Under the pieces are notes generated by a model. That model saw only the letters and a program-made list of their open reading frames with translations, was not told where the DNA came from and did no database searches. Position numbers and translations under genes: made by a program. This document shows positions 1-7,066 of a stretch of 21,839 nt of DNA, one piece after another; within the stretch, counting starts at the first letter, position 1, and every line of letters begins with the position of its first letter. The stretch covers positions 1-21,839 of the forward strand of contig JAQGHK010000639.1 in assembly GCA_028288875.1 (NCBI GenBank). Reading direction: 5' to 3'. The stretch comes from Phycisphaerales bacterium. GTDB taxonomy: Bacteria; Planctomycetota; Phycisphaerae; Tepidisphaerales; Tepidisphaeraceae.

Positions 1-816
1 TTCGCCGAGCAGGTGAAGGTGCGATCGCTGCAAGGTGAAGCGTACGAACTGGCGCTGCACGGTTCGACGGCCGCGGCGCTGTTGGGACAAGAAGGTATTG
101 CTACGGTCTTGGCAGAAGGCGGATGTATTTCCGTATTGTTGATCGGCGTGCCGGTAGTGGTATGGCGGGATGACGTCTGCGGCGTCCCGGGCCTTCACCT
201 GATCCTTCCTCGCGACCGTGTGGCCGATATCTGGCAACACTTGGTTGCACGTCACGGTGCGGAAATCTCCCTCGGCAAACGCGCCATGCGGCCGATCGGC
301 TGGGCGGCCTTCAATGCCACACGCATCGAAGCGGGCCGGCCGCTGTTTGGCATCGATTTCGAACTCGCGCCGCCGTCCATGCCCGGCAAAAAGCCTGCCG
401 CGGATGAGCCCACCGAGCCCCGGCCTGTCGGCGTCCTGCCGGCGGAAACGTCGCAGTTCGATCGGGCCGTCAGCGTCGTCAAAGGCTGCTATCTGGGCCA
501 GGAAGTCGTTGCCCGCATGCATGCCCGGTCGCAGGTCGCCCGCCAGTTGGTCGGTCTGCGCATGGAAGACGATGCGTTGCCCATCGCCGGCGCACACGTG
601 ACCGATGACCAGCAGGCGGTTGTCGGCATCGTCACCAGCAGCACGATGTCGCCAATCCTTTCGGATGCGGCCATTGCCTTAGCCTTGGTTCGCAAACCTC
701 ATTTTGAAGCTGGCCGAACGGTGAAGATCGCGGCCGAGGGGGCGATTCGCTCGGCAACCGTCGTGCCATTGCCGTTCATCGCCACGAATGAAAACCAGGG
801 AACGACCCATGATTGA
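1..816 (+). CDS. ygfZ: YgfZ/CAF17-type folate-binding Fe-S/tRNA-modification protein, 5'-truncated by window edge
   Basis: The open frame runs from the first base of the window. The GTG at position 13 is probably internal, because in-frame codons upstream still read as protein (F-A-E-Q) and the family's N-terminal GcvT-like lobe is missing. About 271 residues are visible. The diagnostic motif K-G-C-Y-x-G-Q-E lies at nt 481-504, with its conserved Cys at 487-489, and is followed by the C-terminal barrel. Family knowledge: these folate-binding, GcvT-related proteins support maturation or repair of Fe-S enzymes such as the tRNA methylthiotransferase MiaB, in the cytoplasm. The stop overlaps the next gene's ATG by 8 nt, which suggests co-translation with the PPK2 gene. 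The YgfZ assignment is firm because of the motif. The exact client enzyme is not shown by the sequence. Confidence 0.88.
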   Translation, partial: FAEQVKVRSLQGEAYELALHGSTAAALLGQEGIATVLAEGGCISVLLIGVPVVVWRDDVCGVPGLHLILPRDRVADIWQHLVARHGAEISLGKRAMRPIGWAAFNATRIEAGRPLFGIDFELAPPSMPGKKPAADEPTEPRPVGVLPAETSQFDRAVSVVKGCYLGQEVVARMHARSQVARQLVGLRMEDDALPIAGAHVTDDQQAVVGIVTSSTMSPILSDAAIALALVRKPHFEAGRTVKIAAEGAIRSATVVPLPFIATNENQGTTHD

Positions 817-1615
817 ATCGCCATTCCGCATCAAGCCGGGCAAAAAACTGAATCTGCGGAAGCTGTCGACTAATGACACCGACGGCTTCAAAGACCGCGC
901 CCTCGCCGAAGAAGCGTCGGCGAAAAATCTGCAGCGGCTTAGCGAGCTTCAGGACATCCTGTACGCCGAGGGCAAGCAGTCACTGCTCGTCGTCCTGCAG
1001 GCGATCGACGCGGGCGGTAAGGATGGCACGATCAATCACATCTTTAGCGGCGTGAATCCGCAGGGATGCAACGTCACGTCATTCAAGGTGCCGACATCGG
1101 TTGAAAAGGCCCACGATTTCCTCTGGCGATACCACGCGGCCGTGCCGCCGAAGGGGATGATCGGCATCTTCAATCGCTCACACTATGAAAGCGTGATCGT
1201 CGAGCGCATCCATGGCTACGCGCCCAAGCCCGTCTGGAAGAAGCGGTACGACTACATCAATCGCTTTGAAGAGATGCTGACCGATGAGGGAACGACGGTG
1301 GTCAAATTCTTCCTCAACATCAGCAAAAAAGAGCAGGCCGAGCGGATGCAGGCACGGCTGGACGATCCGAAGAAAAATTGGAAGTTCAACCCCGGCGACT
1401 TGGAAGAGCGCAAATATTGGGACGACTACCAGGATGCGTTTGAGGACGCGCTGCGCAAATGCAGCACGGATAGCGCACCGTGGTACGCCATCCCGTCGGA
1501 TCGTAAGTGGTTTCGCAATTGGGCGATCAGCGACATTCTGGTCCGCACGCTGACGGCGATGAATCCCAAATATCCGCCGCCCATTCCGGATATTGGCAAG
1601 TACAAAGTGGTTTAA
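809..1615 (+). CDS. ppk2: Polyphosphate kinase 2 family protein (polyphosphate:nucleotide phosphotransferase)
   Basis: A 268-residue cytoplasmic P-loop kinase that transfers phosphate between polyphosphate and nucleotides. Walker A is D-A-G-G-K-D-G at about residues 67-73. The G-V-N-P-Q-G segment follows, then Walker B in G-M-I-G-I-F-N-R-S-H-Y-E (116-127), and a basic lid region (R-M-Q-A-R-L-D-D-P-K-K, about 179-189). The length fits a single-domain PPK2. The overall pattern (NPQG, HDFLWR, IFNRSHYE) resembles the PPK2 group that phosphorylates AMP and/or ADP, but substrate class cannot be fixed from motifs alone. I chose ATG 809 because AGGGA sits 7 nt upstream. An in-frame ATG at 788 would add seven residues (M-K-T-R-E-R-P) and overlap ygfZ further. 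The gene overlaps the ygfZ stop and is followed after 37 nt by mnmA. Confidence 0.92.
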   Translation: MIESPFRIKPGKKLNLRKLSTNDTDGFKDRALAEEASAKNLQRLSELQDILYAEGKQSLLVVLQAIDAGGKDGTINHIFSGVNPQGCNVTSFKVPTSVEKAHDFLWRYHAAVPPKGMIGIFNRSHYESVIVERIHGYAPKPVWKKRYDYINRFEEMLTDEGTTVVKFFLNISKKEQAERMQARLDDPKKNWKFNPGDLEERKYWDDYQDAFEDALRKCSTDSAPWYAIPSDRKWFRNWAISDILVRTLTAMNPKYPPPIPDIGKYKVV

Positions 1616-1637
1616 GGGCCCCGAAACAGGGCAAATT

Positions 1638-1646
1638 TGCTATACT
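1638..1646 (+). promoter_or_regulatory. Extended -10 promoter candidate for mnmA, probably leaderless
   Basis: The 37-nt gap before mnmA contains TGCTATACT, a match to an extended -10 element (TG-n-TATAAT-like). Its downstream edge is only 6 nt before the ATG at 1653. A start site about 6-7 nt after the -10 would fall at or next to the A of the ATG. No Shine-Dalgarno sequence lies between. No good -35 box is seen at the usual spacing, which extended -10 promoters tolerate. Inferred from sequence only. Confidence 0.45.
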
Positions 1647-1652
1647 GCACCG

Positions 1653-2783
1653 ATGGCCGTTACTGGCGAAAAAGTCGTTCTAGCCATGTCCGGCGGCGTG
1701 GACAGTTCGGTCGCCGCTGCGCTGCTGAAACGGCAGGGATACGACGTTGTCGGCTGCTTCATGCGCCTCGGCTCGCCCAATGGCGTTGAGGCCGAGGAAG
1801 AATGCAAGATCGATGTCACGCCCCCGCAGCCCGCGAAGCAAAAGCAGGGCTGCTGTAGCGTCCTCGATGCCGGCGACGCCCGTCGCGTGGCGCAGCTTCT
1901 TGATATTCCGTTTTACGTCCTGAACTTCCAGGAAGACTTCGGCCGAGTGATTGATTATTTCGTCAGCGAATACAACCGCGGGCGCACGCCGAACCCATGC
2001 GTTCGCTGCAACGACTGGCTGAAGTTCGGCCGGCTCGCGCAGTATGCAGAAGCCGTCGGCGCGAAGTATGTCGCCAGCGGCCACTACGCCCGAACCGGCG
2101 TTGATCCGGCCACGGGGCAGAAAACGCTGCTCCGCGGCCTCGATCACAAGAAAGATCAAAGCTACGTCCTCTTCGGCATGCCCGCCGGCCATGTCGAAAA
2201 ATTGATGCTGCCGATCGGCGAATACGACAAGGCCGACGTGCGGAAGATCGCCGAAGACATGGACCTGCCGGTGTTCAATAAACCGGACAGCCAGGAAATC
2301 TGCTTTGTGCCGGATCAAGATTACGCAGGTCTGGTTCGGCGTCGGTCGCCGGAAGCGTTTCGCCCGGGCGAACTGGTGATGGCCGGCGGTGAAAAGCTCG
2401 GCGAGCATGCGGGCCATCAGCATTTCACCATCGGCCAGCGCAAAGGCCTCGGCATCGCTAAGGGCGTTCCGCTTTACGTCATCAATATCGATTCAGCGAA
2501 CGATCGCGTCGTGCTGGGCTCGAAAGACGAACTGCTCAAGCGCACCGTCATCGCGACGCAGATCAATCTGCTCGGCCCGCGCATCGGCGACACGCCCGTG
2601 CCGTGCGAAGCGAAGATCCGCTACAACGCCATGCCGCAGCCGGCCAAGGTGCACCGCACCGGGGATGACCAGATCACGGTGACGTTTGATGAACCGCAGA
2701 GTGCCGTCGCGCCCGGCCAAGCCGTTGTCTGTTACGACGGCGACGTCGTCCTTGGCGGCGGCTGGATCGACTCGGCACAATGA
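1653..2783 (+). CDS. mnmA: tRNA-specific 2-thiouridylase MnmA
   Basis: Uses ATP and relayed sulfur to make 2-thiouridine at wobble position U34 of tRNA-Lys, -Glu and -Gln in the cytoplasm. It has 376 residues, a normal family length. The PP-loop S-G-G-V-D-S-S is at residues 13-19. The catalytic Cys in N-P-C-V-R-C-N is C116 and the second active-site Cys in S-Q-E-I-C-F is C217. G-H-Y-A-R, D-Q-S-Y-V-L-F and H-Q-H-F-T-I-G-Q-R-K-G-L-G are also present. The GC-C-S-x-L-D-A-G-D-A-R-R-V-A segment (66-80) is a common variant of the C-x-x-x-x-D-x-x-D-A-R-x-V-A element. ATG 1653 was chosen because upstream in-frame codons belong to the end of the PPK2 gene and the family start motif follows at once. Close linkage to ygfZ places two tRNA-sulfur-related functions together. 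Confidence 0.96.
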   Translation: MAVTGEKVVLAMSGGVDSSVAAALLKRQGYDVVGCFMRLGSPNGVEAEEECKIDVTPPQPAKQKQGCCSVLDAGDARRVAQLLDIPFYVLNFQEDFGRVIDYFVSEYNRGRTPNPCVRCNDWLKFGRLAQYAEAVGAKYVASGHYARTGVDPATGQKTLLRGLDHKKDQSYVLFGMPAGHVEKLMLPIGEYDKADVRKIAEDMDLPVFNKPDSQEICFVPDQDYAGLVRRRSPEAFRPGELVMAGGEKLGEHAGHQHFTIGQRKGLGIAKGVPLYVINIDSANDRVVLGSKDELLKRTVIATQINLLGPRIGDTPVPCEAKIRYNAMPQPAKVHRTGDDQITVTFDEPQSAVAPGQAVVCYDGDVVLGGGWIDSAQ

Positions 2784-2817
2784 CCCGTCTGAGTAATTTG
2801 TCCGATTGACCCGTCTG
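2781..2817 (+). repeat. 11-bp direct repeat between mnmA and the GT9 gene
   Basis: TGACCCGTCTG occurs at 2781-2791, where its first three bases are the mnmA stop codon, and again exactly at 2807-2817. The 26-bp start-to-start spacing is about 2.5 helical turns. It lies just upstream of the glycosyltransferase ATG at 2834 and could be a regulator-binding site or a chance duplication. A weak -10-like GATGAT at 2819-2824 follows the second copy. Confidence 0.5.
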
Positions 2818-2833
2818 CGATGATCTGAAGCGA

Positions 2834-3739
2834 ATGATCCCGCGCCGCTACATCCTAATCTTCCATCAGGCCGCCCTCGGCGACTTTGTGATGACTTGGC
2901 CACTGGCGATGGCGCTCGGCCGGGTGTTCGCGCAAAGTCGTGTGATGTATGTCACCGGCGTGGACAAGGGGCAATTGGCCGAAGCCGTGCTTGGCGTTGA
3001 ATCGCTCAGTGCCGACAGCGGCTGGCACGCTCTTCACGGGACTGCGGAAACAACCGACGAACGCATGCTCCGCATGCTAAAGGGCACGCAATGTGTCGTC
3101 CTGTTCGCGCAGAACGAAGAAGCGGTATTCGTAGAAAACATTCGCAAGTATGCCGGCGACGACGTGCCGCTGATCCTGATCCAGCCCAACCCGCCGGCCG
3201 GCATCCACGTGATGGCGCACCAGCTCGCCCAACTCGGCGGCAACGGCAAACTGAACGGCTACGTCGAGCAGATGCAGACTTTGGTCCGCACAGCGGGCTT
3301 GGCCAACAGCGGCGGGGCGAAGAGCGGCGTTCTGATCCATCCGGGTAGCGGCTCGTCGGGGAAGAATTGGCCGATCGAGTTGTTCCTCAAAGTTGCCACG
3401 CTTCTGTCGGCCGCGGGTGAGACGGTGACGTTTGTCCTTGGCGAAGTCGAGCGCGAAAAGTGGGATGCCAAGGCGCACGCGGCTTTGCGGGCAGCGGCCA
3501 AGGTCATCGAACCTGCGGACCTATCGGCGCTGCGTGCGGCCCTAACTCGGTCGGCCGCTTTCATTGGCAATGACAGCGGCCCGACGCATCTCGCCGCGAT
3601 GCTGGGCCTGCGGACGGTCGCAATGTTCGGCCCCGCCAGTTCGCCGGAACAATGGCACCCGGTTGGGCCGCGTGTGACGGTGCTGCCGTTCGATTCGTTG
3701 GCCGAGGCCGTCGTGTCAGCCGTCGCCGCTATGGCCTGA
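2834..3739 (+). CDS. Glycosyltransferase family 9 (heptosyltransferase-like) protein
   Basis: A 301-residue protein with the two-lobed GT-B pattern of the GT9/ADP-heptose:LPS heptosyltransferase family. The N-terminal half begins Y-I-L-I-F-H-Q-A-A-L-G-D-F, matching the family's 'GxxLGDxv' opening. The C-terminal lobe has H-P-G-S-G-S-S-G-K-N-W-P near residue 168 and the sugar-nucleotide-binding G-N-D-S-G-P-T-H-L-A-A-M-L-G near 248, followed by A-M-F-G-P. Family members add heptose or related sugars from a nucleotide donor to lipid A core or other envelope glycans on the inner face of the membrane. Donor and acceptor here are unknown. The length is slightly short for the family. No clear Shine-Dalgarno precedes the ATG. 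It ends convergently, 6 nt from the stop of the PurA-like gene on the other strand. Confidence 0.85.
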   Translation: MIPRRYILIFHQAALGDFVMTWPLAMALGRVFAQSRVMYVTGVDKGQLAEAVLGVESLSADSGWHALHGTAETTDERMLRMLKGTQCVVLFAQNEEAVFVENIRKYAGDDVPLILIQPNPPAGIHVMAHQLAQLGGNGKLNGYVEQMQTLVRTAGLANSGGAKSGVLIHPGSGSSGKNWPIELFLKVATLLSAAGETVTFVLGEVEREKWDAKAHAALRAAAKVIEPADLSALRAALTRSAAFIGNDSGPTHLAAMLGLRTVAMFGPASSPEQWHPVGPRVTVLPFDSLAEAVVSAVAAMA

Positions 3740-3745
3740 TGTCCC

Positions 3746-5026
3746 TTACCGCCAGGATTTGTCGTGGGCCGTTGGACCGCGCGACAGCAGCCTCACGGGC
3801 CGCCCAAGGGCCTGCTCGGTCGCGGCGATCCACTCCAGTTCCGACGACACCGGCCAATTGCGATACACCGGCCGGGCGTCGGCGAGTTGCAGCGCCTGGC
3901 CAGGCGCGGCCAGATGAATCGGCCGGCCATCCGCGTCCTGATAGCCATCGCACGCGATCGCCGGCAGGTCGGGCAGGCGATCAAGATGCGTGACCGCGAG
4001 TTCAACACCGTCGCCCAATGCGGCCACCGCGTACCGCAGTGCGGTCAGATCAAGCACGCCGCAGCGAAATTGCCCCTGAGGACCACTGCTTGAGTTGTGC
4101 GGCTCAGCGAGGTCCCGCGTAAGCCGGGAGGATTCAGTGACGAACGGTCCCGCACCGTGACGCGTAGCGTAAGTTCGCATGACGCCAAGGCGGGTCAGTT
4201 GATCGCACCCACCGGCGGCCGCCAAGAGAGCATTGGCGGCAGTGAACGTCGTGTCCGCCCAGGTCGTGTGGGGGTGGAAGCCGTAGTGCTCATCGAGCAG
4301 AACGCCTTGCGCGCCCTCGAAGATCGAAGACCGCGCTCCGGCGACGGTCTCGTAAATGTCTTCCGGCGGAAGGATCGTCGCTTGTCTGGCAAACGTCTCG
4401 TATAGGTCGACGGCGACATCGATCCAACCATCATCTTCCAGCACGCGCCGTTCATCGGCCGTGGCGTGGTCGATTAGCGTCGCCACGTCGGCCCGTTTTC
4501 GTGCGAGTAAGTCCGCCAGCTTCTGCCGCACCCGCGATCGGTCGGCCAGTTCATCCGCATGCAATACCAGGTCCGGCCGCGTGATGCTGTCGGCCACCGT
4601 TTCGCCAACGCCCATGCCGCACGTGCCATGCGCGGCCGACCCACGCGAGCGTTCCCTAATTCGATTCGCCACCTGCTGCGGCGGGGTGATGACGCGGCAC
4701 CGCGCGTCTATGATCGTTCGCCCGACGGCATCGGGAATTCCGATTGCCGCCAGGTGTGCGGCCTCGTTGAAAAACGCGTACGGATCGATCAGCACCGGCT
4801 CCGCGAGCAGGCTGCGCGTGCTCGGATGAAACAGGCCGCTGCCGAATTGTGAGAACGTATGATGACGCCCATCAGGCCGAACGATGTTATGGCCGGCCTG
4901 CGGTCCGCCGTTGTAGCGGACGATCAGGTCGGCCTCGTTCGACCCGGTGAGGAAATCGACGATCGTCCCTTTGCCGCAATCGCCGAACGCCAGGTCTGCC
5001 ACCAAAACGGCCCGCCGACGACTCAA
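3746..5026 (-). CDS. Divergent PurA-like (adenylosuccinate synthetase family) ligase
   Basis: A 426-residue homologue of adenylosuccinate synthetase, normal in length. Seen: F-G-D-C-G-K-G (14-20; catalytic Asp16 and Lys19 kept, the usual Glu of GDEGKG is Cys), G-G-P-Q-A-G-H-N (catalytic His kept), H-G-T-C-G-M-G-V-G, F-E-G-A-Q-G-V-L-L-D, and Y-A-T-R-x-G-A-G-P-F. The arginine-rich L-Asp-binding loop (T-T-G-R-x-R-R-x-G-W in classical PurA) reads S-S-G-P-Q-G-Q-F-R-C-G-V. The guanine-contact T-K-L-D reads T-H-L-D. Inference: it probably phosphorylates an IMP-like nucleotide at O6 and adds a nucleophile other than, or less strictly than, aspartate. The start is TTG 5026, whose TTGA overlaps the vWA stop, with GGAG 10 nt upstream. 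It is the last gene of the pseudokinase-vWA pair's operon. A housekeeping purA is expected elsewhere. Confidence 0.85.
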   Translation of the reverse strand: MSRRRAVLVADLAFGDCGKGTIVDFLTGSNEADLIVRYNGGPQAGHNIVRPDGRHHTFSQFGSGLFHPSTRSLLAEPVLIDPYAFFNEAAHLAAIGIPDAVGRTIIDARCRVITPPQQVANRIRERSRGSAAHGTCGMGVGETVADSITRPDLVLHADELADRSRVRQKLADLLARKRADVATLIDHATADERRVLEDDGWIDVAVDLYETFARQATILPPEDIYETVAGARSSIFEGAQGVLLDEHYGFHPHTTWADTTFTAANALLAAAGGCDQLTRLGVMRTYATRHGAGPFVTESSRLTRDLAEPHNSSSGPQGQFRCGVLDLTALRYAVAALGDGVELAVTHLDRLPDLPAIACDGYQDADGRPIHLAAPGQALQLADARPVYRNWPVSSELEWIAATEQALGRPVRLLSRGPTAHDKSWR

Positions 5027-5982
5027 AGGCGGCGATCTCCGGTCACATCGGTATCGATCGGCTTGGTAACGGTCTTGCCAAAAATCGCGTCCATCAATCG
5101 GCCGAGGGCCGTGCCGAGGCCGCCAGGTTTGTCGCGATGTTCTTGGACTTCCGCCGGCGCGACGACGCCTTCGGTCATGCCGATCGTCATCGCAATGCAG
5201 GCCGACGTGTCGTCGGGGTTTTGCAGCTTGATCACGTTCTGCGGGCCGATCAGTTTCTCCCAGAATTGCAGCACGTCGGCGTCCGCGCCGTGGGCCGCGC
5301 CGCCGGGGATGACGAAGAAGACGTGATACCGTTCCTTCGCCTCGGCCACGATTTGTTCGAGCGGGATATCGACCTGCGGGTCTTGGCCGATCAGCCGGTG
5401 GACGTGCGCCCGCCGGACAGCGGGATAAGCTTTCTCATCGCCGATGATAAACAAGTAGCCGCGCCGGCCGCGTTTTTCGTAGCAATCGGTCGCCGTGTGC
5501 CGGGCGGCCACGTAAAACGCCAGGTCGTACGATTCGGTTTTCTGCCCGCCGCCGCCGCCTTCCAGAACCATGTTTTCCAGATTCTGGTCCATGCGGTTGT
5601 CTGATTCATATTGGCCGACCTGCAATGGCACGCGATCACACGTCGCATCACCAACGGCCGCGAACAGCACCTGCGGGTCTGGCAGGTATTTCTTCCCGAG
5701 CAGCAGTTCGTGCAGCCGCGGCAGATCGCGATGAATGCCGCGGACCACTCGGCCCATGGAGCCGGTGACGTCCAGGCTGATCAGGATCGCGTTCGACTCC
5801 GGATGCTCGGCATTATCACGGCTTTCCCGCAGGCCCAGGGCGAGCGGATCCAACGACGCATGCACGTGCACATGGCCGGATTGAATCGCGCGATGGCTGT
5901 AATCGAATACATCGCGGCCGGCGGCTCGGGCGGCAGCAGAGCGGTCAAAATAATCAGCGGCAGACCAGGCACCGTGGCCCAT
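5023..5982 (-). CDS. von Willebrand factor type A (vWA) domain protein, partner of pseudokinase and PurA-like ligase
   Basis: A 319-residue cytoplasmic protein with no signal peptide or membrane segment. The vWA core starts at about residue 65. The MIDAS-type motif D-V-T-G-S is at 71-75. Downstream are V-G-D-A-x-x-D, Q-V-G-Q-Y-E-S-D-N-R, a five-glycine run in L-E-G-G-G-G-G-Q, and G-Y-L-F-I-I-G-D-E, which fits the later metal-coordinating part of the fold. A conserved-looking N-terminal extension (M-G-H-G-A-W-S-A-A-D-Y) precedes the domain. ATG 5982 was chosen over an upstream frame because AGGAG at 5991-5995 lies 8 nt before it. The pseudokinase stop overlaps that site, leaving 11 nt between the genes. 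vWA domains usually assemble or regulate multiprotein complexes through a bound metal. Here the likely partners are its two operon neighbours. Specific function unknown. Confidence 0.85.
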   Translation of the reverse strand: MGHGAWSAADYFDRSAAARAAGRDVFDYSHRAIQSGHVHVHASLDPLALGLRESRDNAEHPESNAILISLDVTGSMGRVVRGIHRDLPRLHELLLGKKYLPDPQVLFAAVGDATCDRVPLQVGQYESDNRMDQNLENMVLEGGGGGQKTESYDLAFYVAARHTATDCYEKRGRRGYLFIIGDEKAYPAVRRAHVHRLIGQDPQVDIPLEQIVAEAKERYHVFFVIPGGAAHGADADVLQFWEKLIGPQNVIKLQNPDDTSACIAMTIGMTEGVVAPAEVQEHRDKPGGLGTALGRLMDAIFGKTVTKPIDTDVTGDRRL

Positions 5983-5990
5983 GGCGAATG

Positions 5991-5995
5991 CTCCT
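5991..5995 (-). promoter_or_regulatory. Ribosome binding site that fixes the vWA gene start
   Basis: On the minus strand AGGAG lies 8 nt before ATG 5982 and is interlocked with the TAG stop of the pseudokinase gene at 5994-5996. This supports translational coupling and rules against the longer frame beginning at 6051. Confidence 0.8.
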
Positions 5996-6944
5996 AAGGA
6001 CGCGGCGGACGGGGCGGCATCGCAAACGGCCGAAACTGCCGCGGCCCCCATAACACTTCGATCAGGCGATCAAAATCACTCAGCAATTGCCACGCATTGG
6101 CGGGCCCCGCCGGCTTCAGGCAGCGATCGAAATATCGCAACAACGCCGCATCAATGGACGGCGGACGGTGCAGCCGCTGGCCGAGCAGAAGCAGCATCGT
6201 CTGAGCGGCAGTCTTGATATCCAACGCGGGAAGTATCGTGTCGGCATCATCGAACCACGCGCGGTACGAGGCCGGGCGGCCCAGCGCGGGTGCCGCCGTG
6301 AAAGCGGCCGCGCCCCAGCCGACGAGAACCAGCTTGTGCTCCTTCGGTTCGATCATCACATGCGCCGGCGTAATGGCCGCATGAACGATCTGCTGGTCGT
6401 GCACGTATGCCAGAACGGTCAGCAGCCGCCGCCACATCCAAGCCATATCGCGCGCCTCGAGGCCGCGAGGATAGGACTGCCGTACTTCTTCAAGCGAATA
6501 GAGATCGTTCGGCGAACGAATGCCGTTGTGATACGTGAGCACGGCCGCCGCCCTCGCTTCGGCTTCAGCGGGGCCGCGATATTGAAGCGATGCACTGACG
6601 CGCGGCAGGAACGGCAATAAGCGTTCGTCCGTTTCGTAAAGGCGACGCAGGCGATTGGTAGCCGTGATCAGGCGGGCGTTGTCCGATACGTCGCGTGCGA
6701 TCTTGAACACGCTGGCCCGCATCGCACGGCCTTTGTCCGCAGTGCAATGATACAGGTTACAGGTGTCGCCGATGGCCAATCGATGCTGGATGCGGAAGGG
6801 CAGATCGCCGACCACCAGTACGGCCGATTCAGTGGACGACTCTTCACGCTCGACGCGCATGCCGCAACGCGGACAGAAGTCCGCATCGTCCGGCAGGTCG
6901 CCGGCGTATTGACAGCGGGTACACGTTACGAAAAGAGTTTTCAC
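5994..6944 (-). CDS. Zinc-ribbon protein with degenerate protein-kinase fold (pseudokinase)
   Basis: A 316-residue protein. An N-terminal zinc ribbon is formed by C8-T-R-C11 and C24-P-R-C27. A kinase-like domain follows: a candidate ATP-binding Lys in V-F-K (K81), a catalytic-loop equivalent I-V-H-A-A-I-T-P-A-H-V-M-I (186-198), and L-V-L-V-G-W-G (205-211) where DFG should be. The HRD Asp is Ala190, the loop Lys is Thr and Asn is His, and the DFG Asp is Gly209, so phosphotransfer by the usual mechanism is unlikely. It ends with W-G-P-R-Q-F-R-P-F-A-M-P, a tail I recall from actinobacterial kinase-like proteins. The start is GTG 6944, the first start before the zinc ribbon, with a G-rich GGGGTAAAGC just upstream. 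The gene heads the tight pseudokinase-vWA-PurA-like unit and follows the PLP gene after 122 nt, where a promoter may lie. It is probably a scaffold or nucleotide sensor. Confidence 0.8.
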   Translation of the reverse strand: MKTLFVTCTRCQYAGDLPDDADFCPRCGMRVEREESSTESAVLVVGDLPFRIQHRLAIGDTCNLYHCTADKGRAMRASVFKIARDVSDNARLITATNRLRRLYETDERLLPFLPRVSASLQYRGPAEAEARAAAVLTYHNGIRSPNDLYSLEEVRQSYPRGLEARDMAWMWRRLLTVLAYVHDQQIVHAAITPAHVMIEPKEHKLVLVGWGAAAFTAAPALGRPASYRAWFDDADTILPALDIKTAAQTMLLLLGQRLHRPPSIDAALLRYFDRCLKPAGPANAWQLLSDFDRLIEVLWGPRQFRPFAMPPRPPRP

Positions 6945-7066
6945 GCTTTACCCCGACGCGACCGGTCGAACAACCCAGAGCCCGAAAAAGCTTTGATATT
7001 GAGAACTTTAGCACGTCGGCGGGGTAGCCGCTATGCGATGCAAGGGGATCGCCCGCCAGGTAATGA

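Noticed and set aside
1680..2423. A 247-codon minus-strand frame opposite mnmA
   Set aside because: No recognisable motif, and the plus strand encodes a complete MnmA.
3746..5026. Calling the PurA-like gene a phage-type PurZ (2-aminoadenine synthesis)
   Set aside because: PurZ is typified by loss of the catalytic Asp in the first loop; that Asp is present here, and no phage or DNA-modification gene is nearby.
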